Both the position numbers and the translations under genes were made by a program. From Pegea sp. RAD2-039 (lineage: Eukaryota; Chordata; Thaliacea; Salpida; Salpidae), in the NCBI GenBank assembly GCA_034620365.1, contig JAQGEQ010000071.1, positions 3,534,001-3,598,000 of the forward strand: a DNA stretch of 64,000 bases, read 5' to 3'. The notes under the pieces were generated by a model. The model was not told the origin of the DNA. It ran no database searches and was given only the letters and a program-made list of their open reading frames with translations. The number at the start of each line of letters is the position of its first letter. Positions within the stretch are counted from its first letter, which is position 1. Shown in pieces: positions 26,270-36,580 of this stretch.

Positions 26270-27565
26270 CTAATTAACAGGCTTTTTACGGTAAAATATC
26301 TTTGGGTCTCTAGATGGATACAAAGCTCCCATCATGAAACGATCTTTGAGTGTGCCAATATCATTTGCAAGATTAGTTGATTTGAACTCAACATAATTAA
26401 GAAATAAGATGGTAACTTGCTTCAGTTCTGTCATAACCCAAAATCGACCTGGACATTTACTACAAAATTGATGAAATGATTATTTCCTACACTTTGTGCA
26501 TCAATAATTTTGCCTAATTTATGAAATTGCAAATACAATTTTTCTATATTCTTATAAATGGTTATTAAGACGATGATAAAGTTGAAATATCATTTCCACA
26601 CAGAAGTGCTTAAACCCATAAATACGCTAAATACAATTTTGTTAGATTTAAGAAATATTAAAGTACTTTATTCCCTTTCCAAAAAGTTGAATGTATTGCT
26701 TCAGATGTTTTCCATTTTTGTTTTCTCTGTTCCATCTTTGTTTAAAAAACGATCATACATAAATTTATAAGGCTCTGGATGAAGATCTTCATCAAAATGA
26801 AGAAGTTGAAACGACACCATCACCATATCATCTTTGCAAATGCTGTGTAGAATTTAGTAAAGTTTTATGCATTTTATCACAAAGCTTCTATTTATTTGTA
26901 CTTTTTGTTTCTGATAAGGAACTTATTTTTAGTTGCATGTTTTCAGTTGCCATTCTAGGTGAAGAAGAAGATACGGTTAATCTCATAGCTTCCAAAACGA
27001 TGCTATCTAAAAATTGTTCAAGTTTTAATAAATAATGAGAAACGTTTAAGCTACCAATCAAATGATAATTAGACATTTACTTAAAACTGTCATTTTTCGA
27101 AGTTGGTTTCTGGTAAAATTGAGAACTTTGCTCTTTAACTAGTTTGTTTCAATAACTTGATTCTTTATTTCCTTTTGTGCAGCATCTAGGGCTTCTAGAT
27201 GAGTCAGGATGCAATAAATTGACCAAATGACAGTGCTGTTTGTATTTGCCCGAGAAAAAAAAATTAATATTTTAGTCCTAGTGATTAGTTTTTTGTAAAT
27301 TTATCTCATAACTTTCACTTATTTAATTGGAAATTCAAAGTTAAGTATACGTATTAAACTGAGATATATAAACAATTGTACATACAGGCGCAGCCCATAG
27401 TAAAGCATATGCGTCTTTAGAATCTTCTAGTTCGTTTCCCCCATCCTCAATTATACTACTAACTAAATCTTCCTTAAATGGAACGAAATCATTTTTACTA
27501 TCAAACAAAGAAGCTTGCAAAAACTTCCATAATCTTCCACGAGCTTCAACACATCTCTGTTAGCA
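26270..27565 (-). pseudogene. Decayed C-terminal half of a CYP7/CYP8-like cytochrome P450
   Basis: On the minus strand, in P450 order: RCVEARGRLWKFLQASLFD with ALLWAAP (27.39-27.56 kb); the I-helix block ANTNSTVIWSIYCILTHLEA (27.14-27.25); the ExxR helix DSIVLEAMRL (26.98-27.01); DEDLHPEPYKFMYDRF (26.74-26.83); and MGLSTSV near 26.6 followed by KCPGRFWVMTELKQ, the heme-cysteine block (26.40-26.45), to a stop at 26270. It is damaged. A TAG falls in frame after the I-helix block (NQVIETN-stop), there is no AG acceptor before ANTN, and the FWKGNKVL stretch is out of frame with stops. The N-terminal half is absent, and a LINE sits where it should begin. Sterol 7- or 12-hydroxylases and prostacyclin synthase have similar I-helix text. 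Confidence 0.75.
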
Positions 27566-27589
27566 ATAATAACTAAATCTAGTAATTTA

Positions 27590-29260
27590 TTTACTACAAT
27601 AAATACAAAGGAGGGTGCCTGAAAAGAGCACATTCTCACAAATAATATTTAATACGTTACAAATACAGAAAGCAAAAGATGTAACACATGACATTTCGGT
27701 AGTCCTTAAACATATTACAGTGGACAATTAAATAGAATTATAGTAATATTAAAAAAAAAAGAAAAACAAATTCATAGTTTAAAAATGGCAGGGCTGGTAA
27801 TATTATAACTGTTCAACTTCTTTTTGAACAATGCGAGCGACTTCGACATGACAATGTCTGATGGCAGCTGGTTCTAAGTACTAATTGTGTGGTATGATAA
27901 AAAATTCAATCTGATTAATGTACCAGGTGATATGGGCTTATTAAGATGTAATGTGTGTCGTCTGAGTTGGTATAACTTGAGGGAAGAACTAATGGAAAAG
28001 AAATCATCAAATTTAAAGTCAATAAAATTGTGGATAATTTTTAGAATAAGAATTGAATCGTATTTAATAAGTCGAATTTCCGAAGAATCTAAATTTAATA
28101 AGCTAAGACGATGTTTATAACTATCGTATTTAATATTAAGTTTCCTGCATACCAATCTCGTAAATGTTGCCTGAACAGATTCAATCTTTTTGGTATCACC
28201 AACTTGATATGGCATCCATGCACTGGCATTGTATTCAAGAATTGGACGTAGGCAAGAGTCAGAAAATTTTAAGAAATTGATAAAGAAGTATGGGTCCTTA
28301 GAGTTAAAGGTCTCTATAATAAGGTAGACAAGGTTGATTGATTTTGTAAATATTTTCGGAACATAATTGCACCATTTAATCAGATGATAGGGTAATGCTA
28401 AGGTCTAAGACCGAAGGTACTCGTTGAATAATAAATCTATTGATGGAGTAATGGTTCAAGGAGTTTGCAGCTGGTTTACGAGAAAAAGTTATAAGTTCAG
28501 ACTTTGTTGGCTAAATTCTGTGTTGCCAATTCATAAGCAAGTTTTCTACAATGTTTAGTGCAGTTTGAAGTTTTGAAGGATTGCAAAATAATAGCTTGAT
28601 ATCGTCTGCATACACAAACACACTGACATCATCTACTGTTCCTAGTCTTCTGATGAGATCTTCAATGAAAGTTAAAAAGAGAAGAGGACCCAGAACGAAA
28701 CCCTGAGGAACATCACTAGTGACTTGACTAGGAGTAGATAAAGATCTTTCTACACGAGTTTGTTGGATTCTAACTGATAAGTAATCTTCAATCCACTGTA
28801 AGATAAAGCTGTTGATTTTTAAGGTTTGTAATACAATAATGAGCTTGTTGTGTGGGATAGAATCAAACGCTTTAGTAAAATCGAGATACATGATGTCACA
28901 AGGAGTATTACTTTCATAATGAGCTGCAAGCTCATTAAAAAAAGTGAGATGTTGAGTCAGGGAAGATCTCCGTTTCACAAAGCCATGCTGGACATCAGTT
29001 ATTAGATGGTGCTCCATCAAATGACTGGTCATATGATTGTGAATGATATGCTCTTGAGTTCTGCAGATAACTGAAGTCAGCGAAACTGGTCTATAATTAA
29101 GTGCGGTGTTTCTGGCACCCTTTTTATGAATAGGAGTAATAATAACTTTCTTCCAAATTTGTGGAGCTCTTCCTCGCCTCAGAGTGATGAAGATAGGGAC
29201 TGGATGTAAATGAAAATAAGAGGAAGATGAGATAAAGATTAGATGAAAGTAAGTAATTTT
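27590..29260 (-). mobile_element. 5'-truncated LINE with reverse transcriptase remnant
   Basis: The minus strand at 28511-29032 reads reverse transcriptase text: HGFVKRRSSLTQHLTFFNEL, MYLDFTKAFDSIPH, VPQGFVLGPLLFLTFI and the catalytic FVYADDIKLL. After a break, 27874-28215 reads the downstream block KKIESVQATFTRLVCRKLN. The 3' UTR runs to about 27,595 and ends in an A/T-rich simple tail. It belongs to the same family as the 19.4 kb copy. The RT core is intact over about 170 codons, so this is the youngest of the copies here. ORF1 and the endonuclease are missing. Above about 29.1 kb, similarity fades (KGARNTALNYRPVSLTSV-like text near 29.05-29.12). Confidence 0.8.
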
Positions 29261-30568
29261 TCTTAAAAACAGAGGAAGAATCTGATCAGGGGGTGGTGGA
29301 AACTACCATATCGACCGTTATTTCAAGATCTATCATCTCAGAAACATTTGAGGCTCTTACATGAATATCGAAATATATAGATTAGTTCTATGAAAAAACG
29401 CTTAATGTTCGAAAGAAATACAATTGAAGTTAAATATTCATTTGTTTAAACATCAATAGATTAAAGCATCATTATTGACTTCTCTCAAACTTTAAACGCT
29501 CAGAAACAGCTGAATAAAACTATAAAATGATGTTTGCAGCAACTGAAGATTTGAGTCAAAATAAAACTGAAACATTTTGCAACATTTTGTAATGATAATC
29601 GCTCTTTATATAGAATTTTATTCAAATTATTAAAGCGACTAACAACAATGATAAATATATTGACGATACGCGAATGACAACGGTCAATAAGAGAATGACG
29701 TTTAACACATTACTGTCAGTGACAAGAAACTTTATGTTTCACCACATTTCATTTTAACTTTTATAGGTGGGTAGTCAGAATTGTTAAACAGCAAAATCAA
29801 ATTGATAAATCAACATTACATAAAATTAAAATATCTGCATCATTTACAAATGCAGGCTTTACTTCTTCTTGTATCTTTAAAAGTACTTCAAAAAGTTTTG
29901 GAAGACTTTGATCATGATGAAAAAGTGTAAAAAATATCAAGACAATAATTCTTCATCTGAAAAGTAATTAATGAAATCACTTTCATTAGTAGCTGTCTGT
30001 TGTGAAACTACAAAAGTTTGGTTCTTAAGTTGTAAAAAGTCCCAAAGAATCAGTTGCACACTAAAACTGTTAGGGAAAAGTTTGTTCCAAGGTAAAGATC
30101 ATTTTAATGATGCAAGAAGAAATGAAAATTGATATATATTTTTTGAAAATGTTTAAAGATAACAAAGCACCAGAGAATATAAACATCTTTATCAAAACAA
30201 AAATATCTTGAACTTTAGACTGAATTCAACAAAAAAAAATCAAATATGTTTTTTTTTGCTTTATTGTTTTTGTTTGCAAAGATTTTTAAATAAAAAGCAA
30301 ATTTTATAACTTTAAATGTTTATTTGTTACAGCACAGGCGACTAAAGTTATACTTTTGGTTTCTTTCTTATCTATAATCCTTAATACTTTAATAATAAAA
30401 CTTTTGATAGTTACTTTTTATATATTTTTAGTACTTACAAAATTAGATGAAAGAGTGTAGTTATAAGATTTTTAAAGAATTATTTTAAAAAAGTATAATC
30501 TTAATTACATTTGACAGAAAGTTAGAAACTGCTAACTGTATTATTAGATAGTTAAACGACTTTTTAAA
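29261..30568. other. Spacer with unrecognised minus-strand coding-like fragments
   Basis: Between about 29.83 and 30.10 kb the minus strand carries two abutting open stretches of about 50 codons in different frames: LPWNKLFPNSFSVQLILWDF... ending SDEELLS, then IIVLIFFTLFHHDQSLPKLF. The text looks protein-like, but the frame break and lack of clear splice sites suggest a relic. I do not recognise the family. The rest of the stretch is AT-rich with nothing seen. Confidence 0.3.
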
Positions 30569-31207
30569 ATGTCAGAATCTACAAATCAGGAATCATTTCT
30601 TTCAAACATTTGTGAAATTGAAGAAGGAAATGAGATAATTGAAGATGATGACATATTACAATCATCACAAAATCAGATTACAAATGATAAAGTATCAGAA
30701 AACCTGGGTTATTACTGCTATGATGATAAGAAAGAGCTTGTTTTTAAAAGCTATGATTTTTTCAACGACGCTCACAATATGATAGACAGCAAAAATGATG
30801 ATGAATTGAAACAACCAACAATCAGCCCGAATACTGATGGATCTTGGTTGCCAGCAAATCTTAATCTTTTTATTGGTTTGTGCCATGTAGTTCTTGTTGT
30901 GTCGTTTCTAGTATTGGTATTTATATATATTTATTTAAAACAAAAAAAGCGAAAATCTCTTTCTGATGATATTGAAAAGCAATCAAAGACATCTTCTCAA
31001 AGTATAAAGAATGGAAACCAAAAGAAAATTGATGAAGGATCAGATGTTGATCATATTTATGAAGAAATCAGTAAGGTGCTTAATACTTATGAAGAAACTT
31101 ATTCTGTACCAAATGAAAAAAGATATAAAAATTCCGATAATGTAACTGAGGAGCCTTTTACTGAGGACTTCCACGGAAAATATGGTATAAATAAATATCA
31201 ACTCTAA
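30569..31207 (+). CDS. Single-pass membrane protein with near-ITAM cytoplasmic tail
   Basis: Intron-less frame of 212 residues; family not recognised. There is no signal peptide. Residues 1-96 are acidic and rich in Asn and Ser. A transmembrane helix spans about 97-122 (LFIGLCHVVLVVSFLVLVFI core) and is followed at once by KQKKRK, so the positive-inside rule puts the C-terminus in the cytoplasm. The tail has Y164-EEI, six residues, then Y174-EET and Y178-SVP. YEEI is the classic Src-family SH2 ligand, and the spacing resembles an ITAM whose second motif lacks its final Leu/Ile. The start ATG is the first in the open frame and an upstream stop (TAG) is close. An AATAAA lies about 100 bases after the stop. 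It might be a small signalling adaptor; that is inference. Confidence 0.7.
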   Translation: MSESTNQESFLSNICEIEEGNEIIEDDDILQSSQNQITNDKVSENLGYYCYDDKKELVFKSYDFFNDAHNMIDSKNDDELKQPTISPNTDGSWLPANLNLFIGLCHVVLVVSFLVLVFIYIYLKQKKRKSLSDDIEKQSKTSSQSIKNGNQKKIDEGSDVDHIYEEISKVLNTYEETYSVPNEKRYKNSDNVTEEPFTEDFHGKYGINKYQL

Positions 31208-31305
31208 AGAAGGATGGTGAAGAACCATATATTTTCTATGAAACCATTCTGTAGTTTCTGATAATTCTATTTGATAATTCAGATTTATGAAAGAGCAAAA
31301 TGATA

Positions 31306-31311
31306 AATAAA
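31306..31311 (+). terminator. Polyadenylation signal AATAAA of the membrane protein gene
   Basis: Canonical hexamer about 100 bases downstream of the stop codon at 31207. No cleavage site can be fixed from sequence alone. Confidence 0.45.
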
Positions 31312-33181
31312 TTTCATTGTAAAATGGTGAACAAGTTGTTTGAATTTGATTTATTTCGAGTTATGTAAGTTAGAGTTTTAAAACTCATTTTTAATTTAAT
31401 ATCAGCTATGTACAGATTCTTATGAGAGATTTTATGAAATTGTTAGAAAAATGTTAAATTTATATTATAATTTAATTATGTATTTAAAGAAAACAAATAA
31501 ACTATATTTTTAAACATTTATCATTTGTTTTAATCGTTTAGTTACTAATAACTTCAATTCTAGCTTCAAATAAACTAGACGTAGAAAAACTTGTTAAGAT
31601 TCCGGAATCTTAAAACTAGATTTTTAAAGTTAAGATATTTTATCAACTTTAGAAACAATGTTTCTCAAAGTTTTTATTCAAAAAAATTTGTTTAAATAAA
31701 CAAGTTTTTAGCAAAAAGGTATTTATTATTTATACTGTTAAAATTGCAAAGGATATACTAGAAAGAATATTCAAAGCTTAGTTGTTAATAACATTAAAAA
31801 GAATTCCATCAACTTAATGAGTTTTTATTTGATTTATGTAAAAAAGGTAATATCTTTGATTTTTATGAAGAATATTTTGCTGTCGCTACCGATGAACCGA
31901 CCACACCAAACAATTTTAAAAGTCCTAATATAAAAGATTTTTATCAATTTGTTCAACTGGAACTGAACAAGTAGGCTGAAAGATTCGTTTAATGCAACAC
32001 TGTTAAGCCGACTGACTTATTTTTAAATCAAATTATTAGTATATGATATTAACATCAAAACAACTTTTTAAAAGTTTACTAAATTTCCTTATTTCATTTC
32101 CAGATGTAGTATATACAGAAGTGCCTTGTGGTTGGTACGGTTGCCTTGTGGTTGATTCAGAATTGTCTTGTGCCTGGTACAGTGATGTCTTGTGCCTTGT
32201 ACAGAGTTGCCTTGTGGTTGGTACAGAGTTGTCTTGTGCCTGGTACGGAGTTGCCAAGTGGTTGGCACAGAGTTGTCTTGTGCCTGGTACAGAGTTGTCT
32301 AGTAGTTGGTACAGAGTTGCCCTGTAGTTGGTACAGAGTTGTTTTTAGGGCTGCACATAGTTGCCTTGCTGCTCTAAATTCTTTTTTTTTAAAGTAATTA
32401 TTCATATTCATTGATTTATTTTCAAAGCTAGCAAAATGTCTCCAATGCTTGATTTGTTTGAAGGAAGTTTTGTTACATAAGAAGGAGATTTTACTTTCGG
32501 ATCGATTTAATAATAGCAGTTCTTCTATTTCTTAAAGTTTAGTTCTGCTTGAGTATTTGTACAAGAGATACTTTTTATTTATCGAAACTTTAATTGCAAG
32601 TTAGAATTGTTTATAATTTTAGGAATCCACCAATCACAATGATGGGATTATCTGTAAAAATTTGATGATTTGAATCTTTAAAAATATTGTATTTAGGTGA
32701 TGATACAGTAACAAGTAGAAAGAGAAATTCTATCAACAAATTTGCCGTCAGTTCGTGAATTATTAGAGGTCTACCTCAAATATTTGTTTCCCTAAATTTA
32801 TCATTCGTCATTATTTTAGAACAAATTGAAAAAATGAATTGAAAGTATTTTGAATTGTACTATCTTAAAAATCAGCTAGTTGATCTGATGACGTCACATA
32901 TATTATTTGATTCTTATGGCACAAAAAAGTAGAAACTATTTTTGAATTTTCAAAATAGTGAAGAGATTTGGTAAGATTTATTTTATAAACCACCCAAACA
33001 AAAACTAAAAATAAATGTGACGAAAAAATCTTCTTTATTATCCTCTGATCCTTACGTAACCGATCAGTCTCGACACACGATGACGTCATCGGCAAGTTAG
33101 AGCCAATCAAAAAGCGATGTGACGTCATCATCACCATCGTGATAAATGAGGCAAGAATGAGGAGAATGTCATGTGGTTAGA
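31312..33181. other. Spacer with minisatellite
   Basis: Mostly AT-rich. It contains the 22-bp minisatellite listed separately. A 58-codon plus-strand open stretch ending near 31974 (CKKGNIFDFYEEYFAV...) has no acceptable start or splice context and no known relatives that I recognise. CRE palindromes begin to appear at 32889, 33080 and 33120, just beyond the end of the RFX-type gene. Confidence 0.5.
32118..32345. repeat. 22-bp minisatellite, about 10 units, alternating 44-bp structure
   Basis: Units of TGGTACAGAGTTGYCTTGTG plus two bases repeat at a 22-base period. Successive units alternate between endings GGT and GCC, giving a 44-base higher-order period. Because 22 is not a multiple of three, the array stays open in several frames on both strands. 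The resulting peptides are artefacts of the repeat. Confidence 0.9.
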
Positions 33182-36100
33182 TTATGATTGGTTAGCAAGA
33201 TTTTGTAACGGAAGACAACGCGAGCACGTGATGACGTCACAATCTTCATCAGTTGCAAATAAAATCTGAAAAAAAAAGATGAAACGTGTTCAACACTTAA
33301 CAACGCCACCTACTGGACAATTAACAGAACGATGACGTAACTGCTCGCTCGGGTTGTCACGTGACGACCAAACTTCGGTGGTTGCTATGACAATGCTATG
33401 TAATGTGATTGAACTAAATTGGAAAGCAGAGACACCCCGACAGACACGTAAACGTGCAATTTGCTGAAAGATCTATAAAAGACACAATGACGTGATTACG
33501 TACATCACTTGATGACGTCACCTGTTCAAATCCTGACGCTGTACGCATCGAAACATCGATGACGTCATCGCAGGGTGTTTGAATTCTTCGACTCAAAGCG
33601 AAACATCGAATATTGAAATTATCTTCAATCAGCAATTCGCGAAAAACTCTTCCTCCGTCGCATAGCAACCGCTCATCGAAAAGAACAAACTCAAGTGTTG
33701 ATGACGTCATCTTTAGTCGTGTCCACCCGCACCAATTATTAACTGCTAGCTCCTAAATCACATGATGACGTCATCGTAGTTAGAGTGATGACGTCATCAC
33801 TCACCTGCAGCAATTTCCATTTAGCGACTTTTTTAGTGACGTCATCATCGTCATCATCACCTAGTGACGTCACTGGTGAGGTGAGCGACGAAGCAACGTC
33901 ACCAGAAGACGAGCTTTCCGATTTTGATCCACAAATTACTTCAACAGTTGAAATACGCGATTGTTTTGATGACGTAATCATCGTTGTAAGTCGTCGCTTT
34001 TGTGGCGTCATCAGCGGTTTACGTAATGGTGTAAACTGTGACGTTGCTGACGTCATCGCATTAGAAGCACGTGACCTTGGACGAATATGTTCATATAGCC
34101 ACTCACGTTTTCCACCTTTACATGACCTACTACAAAACAATCGATATGACGTCATTATCAATTACGTCATCAAAGACTTACCGCCTGATATGTCGTGCGT
34201 TTGGAAATACAACGCGAATTATTCTTCCAATTTGACTGAGAAATCGAATTTTAGCGTTATGAACGCGATTATATTGTTCTAAAACATCTGAGCTTCTCAC
34301 ACATGACTCAGCATTGTACTCGTAATTAGCTCGCAACCTGTGACGTTGTAAAGCGATGATGACGTCATTGTGACGGAAGTTATGTTCAATACCATTCGCT
34401 GATTTCAGTTGAATTTGAAGCTTCGTGAGGCGATGACGTCATCGTCGATGGATCAGAAGAAGATTTTTTGAGTAGAGGATCAAAAATTGGAGGTGATGGC
34501 CGACTAAAAACAAGACTGCCACCAAGTGGTGAAAAAATAAAGAAAGAAGATTTGATGTTACCTAGGAGTATTCCATAACTGAAGATCTGTTGATGAAGAA
34601 GTTGTAAGAGGAGGTGGTGGTGGTGGTTGATGATGATTTATTACATCTTTAACCAGCGCCAAATTACGATAAACCCAAATTCGTTTTCCATTTACTGTGA
34701 TCTTACATCGTTGAATATCAGGAAATAATCTTCGTACTAACATACCAACCTGCGTTGTCATGACGACTATTAATTTTGAAAGATAGTTTCAACAAATGAA
34801 CAATCTTCAAGAAAACTACAAATCACAAAAATATATCAAAATTAACAAGATCTATTACTAAAGAGTTTATCATTAATCAAATCTCATGAAACTTTGGACT
34901 TAGATTGGATTCTATTAAAATTTGTAACATTTCAGATCTGCGATTGGTTCATTCGTGTCACGTGACTAGACTCATTTACATCACTGCTTACGTCAGATGT
35001 TTTACTAAATTACTAATTTTCTCAAACATTTTACATGAAGTACAACTTATCAATCGATTGTTTTATGAAGCAGACTCATATATGATGTCCACCAATCTGT
35101 GACATCTGGATAATTCTTCTTCTAATTAACTTCGTAAAACTGAATATTTTGTGAATTTTGAGAAGATAACATGCTGACCAACTATACACTTCGTTTGTGA
35201 TTCATTAAGTGATTTGTATATTAATTTGTATAATATTAATCATGTTGAAATACATCTTGATTAGCAATTGAAACAAAAAATAGATCAACATCTTTTATTT
35301 CAATATCTTATTTGCTCATAAATGAGTTTCTGCTTATTTGCAAAGTTAACTTTTCACTCAGTTTAAATACTCGATTATACTTGACTTATAATAAACTCAT
35401 GCCCATCTAGCTGTTGACATATTGAGCTTGTAAATGGAATATTTGGGTTGATATAGCAACTGGACTTGTAAAAACTCCACGACTAATAAAATTAATAACC
35501 CTTGTACTTAGTAATGGAAGGTGCTGAGGAGTCTTCTGCCAGTATACAGATAAGTAAATGTATTCATATCACAAGTTTTGAAGGATTCCAAACACTAACA
35601 TTGAAGCAGCTAGCAGTTGAGTCCACATTACCCTAAACTACTCAAAACCATAATTATGTGAGACTTGCTATTGTTAATGGAGAAGTTTTTGCAGGTCATA
35701 ATCCACCACCAATTCAAATCGATTAAATTGGAATTTTATTAAATGTTCTATACAAATATCAAATGAAAGTTGTTAAAATGCAGCTATAAGAGCTTGATGT
35801 TAAATAATTATGAATAAAAAAATAAAAATGAAATCACTTTATGGCAGCTAGCTCGTGGGTCAGGGTTGCTGTTGTCAGAATTTTCATTGTTTTTTTCCCT
35901 ATAAGCTTCAAAAGCATTTAAAACATCAGATGCAGAAAGTTTGGAACCAATTTTGATGGTTAGACTATCTCGTATCCTAGAGTAAAAAATGAAATGATTT
36001 TTATAAATAGATAGAAATTTCTGAAATTTCTTGATATGAAAATTAACTTTAAGAAATTCTAAAAATAAAACTTTGAATCATTCATCAAAAATTATAAATA

Positions 36101-36580
36101 AAAAGATTTTATATAAAATATAAAACCCTAAAAGCTAAAATGTCCAACAAACCATTCCCATACAAATGCATCTGAAGGCTTTACATTCCAATATTTACAA
36201 GACTGAATGATATCAAGTTTAGGTTTAGGTTTACTAATTCCAAATCTTGGTGAAGTAGGTGAATCATACCAATTATTCAAAATTGAGCTATTAGCAGCTT
36301 CATAGTTATCTGATGAGGACTTTTTGGGTTTTTTATGATAAATTTGAACTGATTTTGGTTTGATAAATGTTTTACAATCTTCATTTGTTGATGTAAGGTC
36401 CAAAAAATAAGTTGTTTCTTTAGGTTCTGAAGGAAAATCAACTTCAGGATTAGTTTCTATTGGTTCAGTATCATTTCCATCTAAGATAGAAATTAAATTG
36501 ATTAAAATGATGATTTGAGACTTTGTTGATTTCAGCAAACCTGACAAGTGCTTGGGATGAGGATTTTTTGATCTAGTCAT
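33182..36580 (-). CDS. Protein with two tandem RFX-type winged-helix domains, 10 exons
   Basis: Putative DNA-binding regulator of about 572 residues. Exons in transcript order: 36580-36541, 36480-36153, 35976-35838, 34749-34562, 34503-34393, 34337-34182, 34129-33805, 33710-33522, 33472-33314 and 33265-33182. All phases close. Domain 1 reads WEWIRDSL...LSASDVLNAFEAY, then VGMLVRRLFPDI and NGKRIWVYRNLA. Domain 2 reads EWLRANYEYNAESCVRSSDV, then IGRIIRVVFPNARHIRR and GKREWLYEHIRPRS. Domain 2 follows the RFX pattern W-L-x-x-N-Y-E...R-S...Y and ...G-K-x-I-R...F-P. Both domains split the same Trp codon (TG|G) at an intron. After the domains come a Ser/Asp-rich linker and an unrecognised C-terminus. 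The last two exons are less certain. Coding and intron sequence are dense in TGACGTCA. An ARID2-like or divergent RFX relative is possible. Confidence 0.75.
34889..35005 (+). repeat. Dispersed repeat, copy A (carries TCACGTGAC)
   Basis: Lies inside an intron of the RFX-type gene. It aligns with 42221-42366: both read AAACTTTG, then AGATTGGATT, AAAATTTGTAACATTTCAGA, CTATTGG/CGATTGG, and GTCACGTGACTA followed by ACTCATT-ACAT. Identity by eye is roughly 80% over the first 90 bases. No terminal inverted repeat or target duplication was found. Confidence 0.65.

Noticed and set aside
31803-31974. Plus-strand frame with CKKGNIFDFYEEYFAV
   Set aside because: No acceptable ATG or acceptor at its start and no recognised family; kept only as a note in the spacer entry.
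32036-32411. Overlapping Cys/Trp/Thr-rich frames on both strands
   Set aside because: By-products of the 22-bp minisatellite; no start context, no splice sites, no relatives recognised.
33785-34282. 165-residue plus-strand frame rich in TSSS
   Set aside because: Antisense to RFX-type exons 6 and 7, whose phases and domain text fix the minus strand as coding.
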